Below are positions 15,585 through 22,034 of a DNA stretch of 47,143 bases, in pieces. The stretch spans positions 1 to 47,143 of IMG/VR virus record IMGVR_UViG_3300030107_005087. One strand, 5' to 3'. The stretch is from a virus. The position numbers and the translations under genes were made by a program. Under the pieces are notes generated by a model. It worked only from the letters and a program-made list of their open reading frames with translations, was not told the origin of the DNA and made no database searches. Positions within the stretch are counted from its first letter, which is position 1; each line of letters starts with the position of its first letter.

Positions 15585-16463
15585 CTAATTTAGAGAACTG
15601 TTTGCGTACACTTTTCCGAACTCGCATTCGTTCCAGTAATCACAGAAATTCTTGCTACACCACCAACCTTGTGTGTTGGGAGCGTAAGCGTCCTTGTCCA
15701 TTAAGTCACCGATTATTTGTGCATGCTTTAGTGTAGCAGTAACTTGCTCGTTTGTGCGTGATTCTTCAAATCTTTCAAAGCGTGCGGTTTGATCTACTTC
15801 TTTACCTCGGCCTGCTTTCTTTGGGTTCCAGCTCAGTACGTCAAAGAAAAACCTTATCGCACTGGGATCTACACCTTCCATGACAGCTCCTGCCCATGTG
15901 TAATATGCGGCTTGAGCTGTTTCTTTAGCTGACCATTTAGACTTGGTTGGGAAATCTTTGGACGTTTTAAAGTCAGCGCAAATGAGCTGACCTCTTGGGT
16001 CAATCATCCTTAGGTCCATCGTGCCGTGTGCTGTGTGCACATCGTCTGGTAGGGGAATGTTAAAGGAGTCTTCTACTCCTCTGATCTCCCAGTCCATTGG
16101 GTAGTACCATTTGTGTTCATGATACATCTCTATTAATTCTTTCATCATTGCGATAGATGTGTCCCTGTCAAGGATTAGCTCGTCCTTGTATTTGGTTTGA
16201 TTTTGGAATGCCCAGTTCATTGACTCAGATTTGCCTATCTCATCATCAAATTCTTGTATCGTTGCTTCAACGTAGTCTTTGACAGTGAGCTTGGGCACAT
16301 TGCCTGTGTCTTTCCGGTCGTTGTAATACACTTCCATCCCTTTGTGGATGGCAGTGCCTAACACTCGGACGATTGATGTCCGGTATCCGTAGTCTCTTCC
16401 CAGCTTAAGCTGGTAGGAGCACTTCCCGAAGCTTCCTATTGTTGATTGTCTGACGATTGCCAT
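15585..16463 (-). CDS. Cas4/RecB-type exonuclease with iron-sulfur cysteines
   Basis: The 292-residue protein has the PD-(D/E)XK exonuclease layout of the RecB/Cas4 group: GTAIHKGME helix (36-44), HGTMDLRM and LICADFKTSK (about 150-175; Asp and D-x-K active site), then the QxxxY-like helix ETAQAAYYTW. Cys15 near the start and three cysteines near the end (WWCSKNFCDYWNECEFG) match a Cas4-like 4Fe-4S cluster. No cas genes or CRISPR arrays are near, so a phage recombination or DNA-processing role is likely. AGGAGG lies 8 bases before the ATG. Confidence 0.82.
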   Translation of the reverse strand: MAIVRQSTIGSFGKCSYQLKLGRDYGYRTSIVRVLGTAIHKGMEVYYNDRKDTGNVPKLTVKDYVEATIQEFDDEIGKSESMNWAFQNQTKYKDELILDRDTSIAMMKELIEMYHEHKWYYPMDWEIRGVEDSFNIPLPDDVHTAHGTMDLRMIDPRGQLICADFKTSKDFPTKSKWSAKETAQAAYYTWAGAVMEGVDPSAIRFFFDVLSWNPKKAGRGKEVDQTARFERFEESRTNEQVTATLKHAQIIGDLMDKDAYAPNTQGWWCSKNFCDYWNECEFGKVYANSSLN

Positions 16464-16744
16464 TGTTTAATCCTCCTGATTTGTCTTCTGACTTGATAGT
16501 AGCTTGCACCTGTGACACTTTGTATCTCTCGGATGCTTAGCTCTTTGTTATGTAGCTCTAAGATCTTTGTCTTTTGCTTAGTGCTTAAGGGATTCGGCCA
16601 TTTAGGATTCCTAGGAATCGCTATGCCGTGCTCCTTGAGCACCTTGTAAACGAGCGGTCTGCTACAGCCCACTAGATCTGCAATCTCGGCTGGGATAAAC
16701 CCTTCCTGTGCGTATGCTCTTATTTTCTCGTAACGTGATTGCAT
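16436..16744 (-). CDS. Double HTH DNA-binding protein
   Basis: The 102-residue basic protein contains two helix-turn-helix units. The first is EGFIPAEIADLVGCSRPLVYKVLKEHG (about 14-40) and the second ELSIREIQSVTGASYYQVRRQIRRI (about 68-92), with a proline-rich linker. This resembles the DNA-binding half of transposase or resolvase proteins, but no catalytic domain follows. It may regulate the operon or mark an origin. It starts right after the endolysin stop without its own ribosome site and overlaps the nuclease gene by 28 bases. Confidence 0.65.
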   Translation of the reverse strand: MQSRYEKIRAYAQEGFIPAEIADLVGCSRPLVYKVLKEHGIAIPRNPKWPNPLSTKQKTKILELHNKELSIREIQSVTGASYYQVRRQIRRIKQWQSSDNQQ

Positions 16745-16748
16745 GATA

Positions 16749-17477
16749 TTATTTTCGTGACAACAGCCCCTCCGTCCACTCTACATAATTCCAAGTGGCT
16801 TCGTTGCAAGTTCCAAGATTTTTTCCCAATAAAGGAAAAAGATCTTTTTGTATACGAATAAGGCGACGCTCCGTCTTAGGTCCGAAATCTCCGTCAACGG
16901 CTATCTTCCTTAGAGCCTTCTGTAGGCGCTTAACTTCTACTCCTTTGCTTCCCTTGCTGAGTACCTCGTACTTCACTGGGGCTACATCAGGGGCGACTCT
17001 GGGCTCTAGCTTACCCTGCTCAATAAGGTTCTGGAGCTCTGCCCCCGGACACCTAGTAGCTTTCTTAAGCTCCCTGTGACCCTTGAGCTTCGTTGCATGA
17101 GGGTAATGAGTCCTAATCATGCCTATGACCTTCTTGAGCCCTTCTATGAGCTCTGGTGTGACGGTATTGGATGGTCCCATGATCGCACACACGGCAATGT
17201 ATTGCCTATTGAGGAAGATGCCTCCATTGGCACCGTTCTCTATGGTCATGCCTCTTCCCTCAAAAATCTGTCCGGTTAAATCTACACCGAAATTGTAAGC
17301 GAGATCGTAGTAGCCCATCGAATTGAGATGGTACCTCTGGTAGGCACGCCATGTGGCTTCACCCTTACTGGGCGCTTTAACACCGCCCCAGTGGATACAG
17401 ATACCTTTAACAGCCTTGGGCTTTAAAGGGACTCTTCTCTTTGCTGGTAGTGCTTTCCATTGTTCTCTAGTTTTCAT
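16749..17477 (-). CDS. Endolysin: N-acetylmuramoyl-L-alanine amidase with peptidoglycan-binding domain
   Basis: The 242-residue lysin cuts the amide bond between muramic acid and L-alanine. An Amidase_2/PGRP domain spans about 15-155: zinc ligands His29 (GICIHWGG), His134 (KGHRELKK) and Cys143 (RCPG), with Tyr and NFGVD between. A PG_binding_1 domain follows (about 170-225: LSKGSKGVEVKRLQKAL, VDGDFGPKTE). There is no signal peptide, so export depends on the holin at 10478. It is unusual that it lies in the leftward replication block and is headed by a structured leader (17502-17611). AGGAGAG precedes the ATG. Confidence 0.9.
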   Translation of the reverse strand: MKTREQWKALPAKRRVPLKPKAVKGICIHWGGVKAPSKGEATWRAYQRYHLNSMGYYDLAYNFGVDLTGQIFEGRGMTIENGANGGIFLNRQYIAVCAIMGPSNTVTPELIEGLKKVIGMIRTHYPHATKLKGHRELKKATRCPGAELQNLIEQGKLEPRVAPDVAPVKYEVLSKGSKGVEVKRLQKALRKIAVDGDFGPKTERRLIRIQKDLFPLLGKNLGTCNEATWNYVEWTEGLLSRK

Positions 17478-17501
17478 ATCTCTCCTTAGTTAGCGAATGG
17501 A

Positions 17502-17611
17502 TGCCCGACGGAGGAACACTTAAACTCATTGTATGAACTAATAAACTCCTACAATGGATACACAGTTGTAAGTGAAGGGAGGAGGACAACCTCATTACCC
17601 TCCGTCGGGCA
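17502..17611 (-). ncRNA. Structured RNA element upstream of the endolysin gene
   Basis: A perfect 13-bp inverted repeat (TGCCCGACGGAGG and its complement at 17599-17611) closes 84 bases. On the minus strand the inside folds into a short GAGG-TTGT-CCTC hairpin and a long arm: TACAATG, AGTT and TAAGTG in a continuous 3' strand pair with CATTGTA, AACT and CACTTA, with 7-nt and 1-nt bulges on the 5' side and a 16-nt loop. This makes a three-way junction 24 bases upstream of the endolysin start. Pairing was found by eye. A riboswitch-like, ribozyme or RNA-stability element are all possible. Confidence 0.6.
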
Positions 17612-17630
17612 AGACCGTAGATCGGGGGGA

Positions 17631-17831
17631 TCATCTGGTCATACTCAGCATAGCACCCTTTACGAGTGCCTGTGCTTCATTTGTACGAAAATACAAAGTA
17701 TTGCCGTCGTTGTCGGCAATAACCCATCTAACGGTATTATCTTCAGGGTCCCTAGCCTGATGGAAACCTTTGATGACTTTCTTCTCAAGCATTAATCCTA
17801 ATGCTTCTATCAATTCGTTCTTGTTACTCAA
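17631..17831 (-). CDS. Small hypothetical protein
   Basis: With the TTG start that overlaps the upstream stop (TTGA) and has AGGA in front, the product has 66 residues: SNKNELIEALGLMLEKK, then HQARDPEDNTVRWVIADNDGNTLYFRTNEAQAL. A helix followed by a small beta-sheet with another helix is likely. An ATG at 17876 would extend it by 15 residues but would overlap the upstream gene by 49 bases. No family is recognised. It is the last gene before the structured element of the endolysin. Confidence 0.55.
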   Translation of the reverse strand: MSNKNELIEALGLMLEKKVIKGFHQARDPEDNTVRWVIADNDGNTLYFRTNEAQALVKGAMLSMTR

Positions 17832-18037
17832 AATAACCGTCCTTGGTCTTTGTCTAATGTTGTGCAATGACCGCACAACACTCTGCCTGTCGGCACGATC
17901 TTTGTTACTGATAAAGGCTTCCCGTGCGTGTCAAACTTACGCCAGCCTTTAACTTCCTGTGAGCTCAATGGTTCAACAGGACGCACTGCCCTGTGGCACA
18001 CTTCGCACAAACCCACTACAGGCACATGCTCATCCAT
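17828..18037 (-). CDS. Small zinc-finger-like protein
   Basis: The 69-residue protein has CEVC at residues 11-14 (with His15) and CGHC at about 55-58, two CxxC knuckles suited to one zinc ion. Between them is a basic WRKFDTHGKPL segment. It overlaps both neighbours by a few bases in the leftward operon. It may be a nucleic-acid or protein-binding adaptor; no specific function can be given. Confidence 0.6.
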   Translation of the reverse strand: MDEHVPVVGLCEVCHRAVRPVEPLSSQEVKGWRKFDTHGKPLSVTKIVPTGRVLCGHCTTLDKDQGRLF

Positions 18038-18215
18038 CTCTTGTACTCACTTTTAATTGGTCTGCCATCCTCATGGCATCCTGTTTGAGCCGGTAGACGG
18101 CAACGGTTTTATCCCGATGCCGAACTACCCAGCTACCACCGAATAAGCCTTCAACGGTATAATCGTCTAAAAGCTCCGGCTCTTGTCTCTCAGTCATGAC
18201 TATATGATAGCGCAT
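18030..18215 (-). CDS. Small hypothetical protein, DUF2188-like pattern
   Basis: The 61-residue protein has strands GSWVVRHRDKTVAVYRL followed by helix QDAMRMADQLKV, a pattern like the DUF2188 small domain (strand, strand, helix). It starts 3 bases after the whiB stop with no evident ribosome site, so coupling is likely; a second ATG at 18197 is a possible start. The family suggestion is weak and function is unknown. Confidence 0.5.
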   Translation of the reverse strand: MRYHIVMTERQEPELLDDYTVEGLFGGSWVVRHRDKTVAVYRLKQDAMRMADQLKVSTRDG

Positions 18216-18218
18216 ATT

Positions 18219-18470
18219 TCAGGCTAATGTCACAACCTTCTGGTTTTTCCCACGGTTAGTCTTCCTAAACCAGTGACCGCCCCAGATGCCTTCTTCATTG
18301 TCACGGATGGCAGTCTCGTAACAATCTCTCCTGACAGGGCAAGATTCACATATGCTTATCGCACGCCTCATCTTGGTCCTGTTAGGAGCTCCACCCTTAG
18401 GCGTAGGTGCATGAGGGAACCAGAAAGACGTATCCTCATTTTTACACAAAGCTTGTTCTCTCCAGTTCAC
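18219..18470 (-). CDS. whiB: WhiB-family iron-sulfur transcription regulator
   Basis: The 83-residue protein has all WhiB hallmarks: Cys9, Cys41, Cys44 and Cys50 (CESCPVRRDC) to hold a 4Fe-4S cluster, then the GIWGG turn (61-65) and a basic C-terminus (RKTNRGKNQK) that can contact DNA. WhiB proteins bind sigma region 4 of the actinobacterial housekeeping sigma factor and retune promoters; phage copies can repress host whiB and affect superinfection. WhiB occurs only in actinobacteria and their phages, so it fixes the host phylum. The GTG start overlaps the upstream stop (GTGA). Confidence 0.93.
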   Translation of the reverse strand: MNWREQALCKNEDTSFWFPHAPTPKGGAPNRTKMRRAISICESCPVRRDCYETAIRDNEEGIWGGHWFRKTNRGKNQKVVTLA

Positions 18471-18763
18471 ACTATCCCAACCCCTCTTTTGGTTTCATGG
18501 GGTTCAGCCAGACCAGCTTTAACCATGCAGTGCTCACACAAGTAAAACCAATTCCACCCTTTTTTACGATGCTCTCGTTGCGCTTGTATGATAATTTCCC
18601 TGTCGCTCCAGTGCCATTCATTGACAGGGAACAATTCGTCAATGTTGACATCCCCATCCCTGTATTGACTCCAAAGCTTTATAGGCACGTCTACTGTGAA
18701 TGGTTTCAAGCATTCCCTACATGTCTGCCTAAGAGTTTGGGTTACTGTTTCTTCATTGCTCAT
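18467..18763 (-). CDS. Small CxxC zinc-binding protein
   Basis: AGGAGG five bases before the ATG at 18763 defines a 98-residue protein. It has CREC near residue 15 and CEHC near 76, two knuckles of a zinc site, with an acidic middle (YRDGDVNIDELF) and Trp-rich segment (NEWHWSDREI, KKGWNWFYLCEHC). It directly precedes whiB and overlaps its GTG start. Role unknown; a partner in transcription control is possible from the context only. Confidence 0.6.
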   Translation of the reverse strand: MSNEETVTQTLRQTCRECLKPFTVDVPIKLWSQYRDGDVNIDELFPVNEWHWSDREIIIQAQREHRKKGWNWFYLCEHCMVKAGLAEPHETKRGVGIV

Positions 18764-18764
18764 A

Positions 18765-19394
18765 TCATCCTCCTCTAGGATAATCTTCAATAGGATACCG
18801 GAAATCTTCCAGCACCTGTTTCTTCCATTTCTTATCGCCATGGAAGAAGACGTAGCGATGCTTACGAGGCCGTTGAACGGTCTTTAAAGCATCACCATAT
18901 TTGTCACGCATTAACTGCGCTCTGTTGGGCTGGCCTCGGAACTCGTCTACCACAGATTGACTGTGTAGATGTTCCTTGCCTGCCACGACTGTATCTGTAC
19001 GCTTGGCGCTAAGCCCAGAGTACAGAAAGTTTGTAGCCTGATACACAACACCAAGGTGGTCCTGTGCCGTATCGGCATAGGACACGATGATCTTGTTCTT
19101 GGGTAATTGCCTGAGGCTTTTACCCACGAGCCTGCTCGCCTCGTTAGGGCGATTGTACTTCAGCACAAGCCTGTTGAGCTCCAGTACGTCAAGCTCGTAT
19201 CCTTCGCCACAGATACCCTTCCTCAATGTTGATGAGAAAGGAGTACCGTAGGTGACGACACCAACGAGCTCTTCGTCGTGGAACAAACCAAACCGATAGC
19301 TGACGCTTGGGAACCTCTTGGCATAGTGGATCTCAAGGATGAACGGTTCACAGTCAGACCGGCTAACCGGTCTGACTGCGTATCCGCTACTCAT
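18765..19394 (-). CDS. Mom-like DNA base modification protein (GNAT fold)
   Basis: The 209-residue protein matches the Mom family of phage Mu, which converts adenine in phage DNA to a methylcarbamoyl form that blocks restriction. Recognisable parts are FGLFHDEELVGVVTYGTP (about 35-52), LELNRLVLKYNRPNEASRLVGKSL (about 68-91), and IVSYADTAQDHLGVVYQATNFLYSG (about 100-125), the acyl-transferase-like core. The ATG at 19394 is preferred, with GGGGGA 7 bases upstream. It lies next to whiB. Activity on adenine is inferred from the family; other substrates are possible. Confidence 0.8.
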   Translation of the reverse strand: MSSGYAVRPVSRSDCEPFILEIHYAKRFPSVSYRFGLFHDEELVGVVTYGTPFSSTLRKGICGEGYELDVLELNRLVLKYNRPNEASRLVGKSLRQLPKNKIIVSYADTAQDHLGVVYQATNFLYSGLSAKRTDTVVAGKEHLHSQSVVDEFRGQPNRAQLMRDKYGDALKTVQRPRKHRYVFFHGDKKWKKQVLEDFRYPIEDYPRGG

Positions 19395-19653
19395 CTCTGA
19401 GTCCCCCGACAAGGTGAAAATGTAAAGGATCAGTACCTTCCATCAAATCATTGATGTCCATGTCTTTCGTGAAGCTTCTCTCATAGGCGAAAAGGTGTTC
19501 CCAGCCGCTTTCATATCTCCATACAGATCCAGATTTCATGTTTCGGTTAATGGTTGCTTTGTACAATCCTTTACTACCCTCATATGAAAAGATGGCTGTT
19601 ACTATCTCTCCATATTCTGCATCTTCGTGATGTACTTCTTTTTGAAAATTCAT
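19387..19653 (-). CDS. Small hypothetical protein
   Basis: This 88-residue protein (start at the second ATG of ATGATG, with AGGAGG 7 bases upstream; the first ATG at 19656 overlaps the previous stop) is acidic and aromatic: EDAEYGEIVTAIFSYEGSKGLYKATINRN, WRYESGWEHLFAYER. Two or three beta strands and a helix are likely. It overlaps the Mom-like gene by 8 bases. No family is recognised. Confidence 0.55.
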   Translation of the reverse strand: MNFQKEVHHEDAEYGEIVTAIFSYEGSKGLYKATINRNMKSGSVWRYESGWEHLFAYERSFTKDMDINDLMEGTDPLHFHLVGGLRDE

Positions 19654-19982
19654 CATGCTTCCTCCTCGGTCATCTTGTATTCTACTTGTGACATATCGCA
19701 ATGACTAAGTATCAAGTCCAACGGTACAAATATGTTGTACAGGTTGGCTTCATCTCGGTAAGCGCTCTGCCCAGATGGAACTGATCTCCTATCAGGATAG
19801 TGGTACATGTAACAGTTCACCGTTACGCCTCTCTCAGTTGCCATGTGGACATTAAAGTCCAACACGATAGCTCTGCCATCTGGCAACGTGTAGGTAGGCG
19901 CAAGAGGGAACTCGTCCTCTTCCGTTTGGATATGTTCATCGGTAGCAAATGTGCCGATGTGGTTTTCTATAAAGTTGTTCAT
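19653..19982 (-). CDS. Small hypothetical protein headed by element copy 1
   Basis: The start at 19982 is set by GAGGAGG in the loop of the hairpin at 19978-19999. The 109-residue product is acidic at the start (NFIENHIGTFATDEHIQTEEDEF), with strands PTYTLPDGRAIVLDFNVHM and VTVNCYMYHYPD and a C-terminal part ending MTEEEA. A small alpha/beta domain is likely. It is the most downstream gene carrying the repeated leader element. Function unknown. Confidence 0.6.
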   Translation of the reverse strand: MNNFIENHIGTFATDEHIQTEEDEFPLAPTYTLPDGRAIVLDFNVHMATERGVTVNCYMYHYPDRRSVPSGQSAYRDEANLYNIFVPLDLILSHCDMSQVEYKMTEEEA

Positions 19983-20074
19983 GATTTCCTCCTCATGAAT
20001 TATGCCGTGCCATTGTGACACGATCGTGGACTGCCGGATCATGAATCCGGTGCCGGTCGTTAGCCGGTCAGTCC
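19978..20074 (-). promoter_or_regulatory. Repeated leader RNA element, copy 1
   Basis: Minus-strand order: outer stem GGACTG/CAGTCC (20069-20074 with 20028-20033), arm 1 CCGG/CCGG with 7-nt loop, arm 2 CCGGA-TTCATGA-TCCGG, linker ACGA, hairpin TCGTGTC-ACAAT-GGCACGG, then the start hairpin TTCATGA/TCATGAA (7 bp) with GGAGG in the loop and the ATG in the stem. Confidence 0.8.
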
Positions 20075-20080
20075 TTTGGC

Positions 20081-20686
20081 TCATGTGTACCATGTCCTAT
20101 CTGGTTTCGGATCCCAAGGGCACTGGTTCTTCGCACCCTGAGGACGTAGGTATCTAACGTTGTTGTCCTTGAATGCTTGTCGCAATGCTTTCTTGGCATC
20201 AGCTCCCAGAGCCATGCCCACAAGATTAAGATAGATGGCACAGAATTGCCATCCGTGACCTTGGTGCCACATAAAGTCTGGGCGACCATTCTCACTGTAG
20301 TCAACAGTATGAGCCAGCTCGTGCAAGACAACGTACTTCTGTCTTGCCCATTTGGATAAGCTGATCTCTTCATCGTTGGCACATCCACCGGATGCTCGTG
20401 GAGTGATCTTGATCCCACGAGATCCATTGCTGGTAATGCCTTGAACGTAAACATGCCTTCCATAAGGTGTGTACCTCCATGGCTTCATCTTTACTGATCC
20501 TTGACGACGATGGAGCCTAGGGTACTTCTTCGCAAACGATTGCCTGCGAGTCAGTCTGGTAACGAACTCCCAAACGTCCTCTAGGTCGCCTAGCATTTCC
20601 TTACCACCAAAAGCACCCCAGTCCACACTCCGCTCTGCAGTGTAGACCATCTGCTGTTGATTGTCATAATCTTTTTTACCTCTCAT
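20081..20686 (-). CDS. SprT-like zinc metalloprotease
   Basis: The 201-residue protein carries the zinc protease motif VVLHELAHTVD (His122, Glu123, His126) and a third histidine in HGWQFCAIYLNLVG (about His144), the order seen in SprT/Spartan-like WSS-type proteases. The basic N-terminal half (RRQSFAKKYPRLHRRQ) may bind DNA. SprT-like proteins act on DNA-bound or damaged proteins; a phage role in removing host DNA-bound proteins is inference. The leader is element copy 2, and the start codon lies in a 7-bp hairpin stem. Confidence 0.8.
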   Translation of the reverse strand: MRGKKDYDNQQQMVYTAERSVDWGAFGGKEMLGDLEDVWEFVTRLTRRQSFAKKYPRLHRRQGSVKMKPWRYTPYGRHVYVQGITSNGSRGIKITPRASGGCANDEEISLSKWARQKYVVLHELAHTVDYSENGRPDFMWHQGHGWQFCAIYLNLVGMALGADAKKALRQAFKDNNVRYLRPQGAKNQCPWDPKPDRTWYT

Positions 20687-20779
20687 AGTGTCCTCCTCTA
20701 TGAGTCATGTCCATGGATTGCCCATGGATCGTGCCCTGCCCAGTCTCGCTCTGGGAGCCGGTCGTTAACCGGTCAGGGC
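20682..20779 (-). promoter_or_regulatory. Repeated leader RNA element, copy 2
   Basis: Outer stem GCCCTG/CAGGGC, arm 1 CCGGT-TAACG-ACCGG, arm 2 CCCAG with loop AGCGAGA (the most divergent loop, still 7 nt), linker ACGA, hairpin TCCATGG-GCAAT-CCATGGA, start hairpin CTCATAG/CTATGAG (7 bp) around AGGAGG. A further 6-bp inverted repeat CGGATC/GATCCG lies just upstream (20782-20810). Confidence 0.8.
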
Positions 20780-20801
20780 TGTCGGATCCGAGGGGACGTA
20801 A

Positions 20802-21131
20802 TCAGATCCGAACTTCTTTGGTGATGGCAGTCACATGCTCCGGTCGCTTGCACTCTAGCTGAGACTTGCTGTTGGGAGTCAGTAGCCGTGTGCTTCTCCA
20901 GCTGGTATGGATCTCAATCGTTCCATCGTGTAGCTGTTGAATGTACTTCACGGTGTGATAGCCACGAGCTCGTCCATCGTAGTCCTTAGCCCTGAACACA
21001 CGTCCTACTTCCAATGGGTATCGGAAGCCTTCAACCTTGAATGACTCAAGGTGAATCGGTCGCTTGTCCTCAGGTAGCCAGTGATAGGCTCCTCTGGATT
21101 TAGCTCGTTTCCTTCTTGTTAGTTTTGCCAT
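20802..21131 (-). CDS. Basic hypothetical protein
   Basis: The 109-residue protein is strongly basic at the start (KLTRRKRAKSRGAYHW) and continues with strands SFKVEGFRYPLEVGRVFRAKDYDG, YHTVKYIQQLHDGTIEIHTSWRS, like a small SH3-like barrel with a basic tail. Nucleic-acid binding is possible. It is headed by element copy 3 and ends 22 bases before copy 2. No named family is recognised. Confidence 0.6.
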   Translation of the reverse strand: MAKLTRRKRAKSRGAYHWLPEDKRPIHLESFKVEGFRYPLEVGRVFRAKDYDGRARGYHTVKYIQQLHDGTIEIHTSWRSTRLLTPNSKSQLECKRPEHVTAITKEVRI

Positions 21132-21213
21132 AGTTCCTCCTCTGGCAGTCAGGGAGTTTCCCTGATCGTGGACCTCCGAGTCACGAACTCGGCGTGGGCT
21201 TAACCCAAGGTCC
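21126..21213 (-). promoter_or_regulatory. Repeated leader RNA element, copy 3
   Basis: Outer stem GGACCT/AGGTCC, arm 1 TGGG-TTAAG-CCCA (all four pairs changed from CCGG), arm 2 CCGAG-TTCGTGA-CTCGG, linker ACGA, hairpin TCAGGGA-AAC-TCCCTGA, start hairpin TGCCA/TGGCA with AGGAGG in the loop. This is the clearest compensatory variant. Confidence 0.8.
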
Positions 21214-21222
21214 TACCAATAC

Positions 21223-21240
21223 ATTATCACACTCTGTCAA
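21223..21240 (-). promoter_or_regulatory. Possible extended -10 promoter before element copy 3
   Basis: On the minus strand TGTGATAAT (21231-21223) is an extended -10 shape; the expected start near 21216 would put the 5' end almost exactly at the outer stem of copy 3 (21213). A TTGACA lies just upstream but at the wrong distance for a -35 box. Seen by eye only. Confidence 0.3.
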
Positions 21241-21250
21241 GTCGGACTTT

Positions 21251-21388
21251 TCAGTCGCATGACCAATGTGGCTCAATTTCACCATAATGTCCGGCGCATA
21301 AAGCGTCGTGCTCAAGCTTGCCAGTGACAATGATGCAGGCTAGGAGTACTAGCCCCATGAGTATGCTTTTGGTTCGCTTACTCATCAT
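21251..21388 (-). CDS. Small single-pass membrane protein
   Basis: The frame gives 45 residues with start at the ATGATG overlapping the end of the upstream gene (21378-21388). It has a basic start (MSKRTKS), one membrane segment ILMGLVLLACIIVTG, and a polar end with two cysteines (LCAGHYGEIEPHWSC). The topology is probably N-in. It could be a membrane-acting early protein such as a superinfection exclusion factor, but nothing specific supports that. No leader element precedes it. Confidence 0.5.
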   Translation of the reverse strand: MMSKRTKSILMGLVLLACIIVTGKLEHDALCAGHYGEIEPHWSCD

Positions 21389-21599
21389 CTGGCTCGTTAA
21401 GATCGAAGACGTAAACAGCAGTGAATGGCTGTTCACGAACTTTACGCTCTAACTCTCTAGCTTCTACTTTAAGTAAAGCTAGACGCTCACGTTCACGTTC
21501 AAGCTCTTCAAGCTGACCCTCCAGATGTGCTTGGATGGGATCGTAGTGATCGCTTGTGTCATCGCTGGCGATCCAGTCGTCGTAAAAGCCGTCACTCAT
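21378..21599 (-). CDS. Coiled-coil protein with YDPxQAxLEG motif
   Basis: The 73-residue acidic protein has the motif YDPIQAHLEG at about 19-28 followed by a Glu/Arg/Leu-rich coiled coil (LEELERERERLALLKVEARELERKV, in parts), then TAVYVFDLNEPDDE. The same motif ends the protein encoded directly upstream (YDPVQAILEG). It overlaps that gene by 4 bases (ATGA). Function unknown; the shared motif suggests a common partner or a duplicated segment. Confidence 0.55.
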   Translation of the reverse strand: MSDGFYDDWIASDDTSDHYDPIQAHLEGQLEELERERERLALLKVEARELERKVREQPFTAVYVFDLNEPDDE

Positions 21600-21937
21600 G
21601 AGTTACCCTCCAGAATAGCCTGAACAGGATCATAGGTCGGAACGATCTGTTTCTTAATATCGCTCCGAGGTACTACTGTTCCGTCAGGATAGACAGCACG
21701 GTCAGGATAGACACGGATGGGTTTAGCCACAGTGGACAAGTCCACCATTCTGTTACCATCCTTGTAAGCATCTGGTTTACCGTCAACGTGAACGACCTTA
21801 GGGGAAGTCACAGTGTCTTCCTTCCAGTCAATCGCTCCGTCACCGAGTGCGACGTGAACATCGCCCAGTGCTTCCTGAACTGATTTACTCAGTCCGGCTT
21901 CTTGTGTAGCCGTTATGGTTATTTTGTATAGTTCCAT
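21596..21937 (-). CDS. Hypothetical protein ending in YDPxQAxLEG
   Basis: The 113-residue protein starts MELYKITITATQEAG, has strands around VVHVDGKPDAY and IRVYPDRAVYPDGTVVP, and ends YDPVQAILEGNS. The end motif recurs near the start of the next protein. It is headed by element copy 4, which puts its start codon in a 6-bp stem. The next two genes (21378, 21251) follow without leaders, so the three form one translation-coupled unit. Confidence 0.55.
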   Translation of the reverse strand: MELYKITITATQEAGLSKSVQEALGDVHVALGDGAIDWKEDTVTSPKVVHVDGKPDAYKDGNRMVDLSTVAKPIRVYPDRAVYPDGTVVPRSDIKKQIVPTYDPVQAILEGNS

Positions 21938-22027
21938 GATTCCTCCTCATGGTTAGTGTACCGGCATTGTTACCGGTATCGTGCCCTGCCGAGTCGTGAG
22001 CTCGGTGCCGGTCCTACCGGTCAGGGC
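21934..22027 (-). promoter_or_regulatory. Repeated leader RNA element, copy 4
   Basis: Outer stem GCCCTG/CAGGGC, arm 1 CCGGT-AGG-ACCGG, arm 2 CCGAG-CTCACGA-CTCGG, linker ACGA, hairpin TACCGGT-AACAAT-GCCGGTA (one G-U pair), start hairpin CCATGA/TCATGG (6 bp) with GGAGG in the loop. Confidence 0.8.
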
Positions 22028-22034
22028 GATGAGC

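Noticed and set aside
15585-16463. Cas4 as a sign of a CRISPR system
   Set aside because: No other cas gene or array is present; Cas4-like nucleases are common in phage replication operons.
17529-17795. Plus-strand frames across the endolysin leader element
   Set aside because: They run antisense through a structured leader and a small minus-strand gene and show no domain signal.
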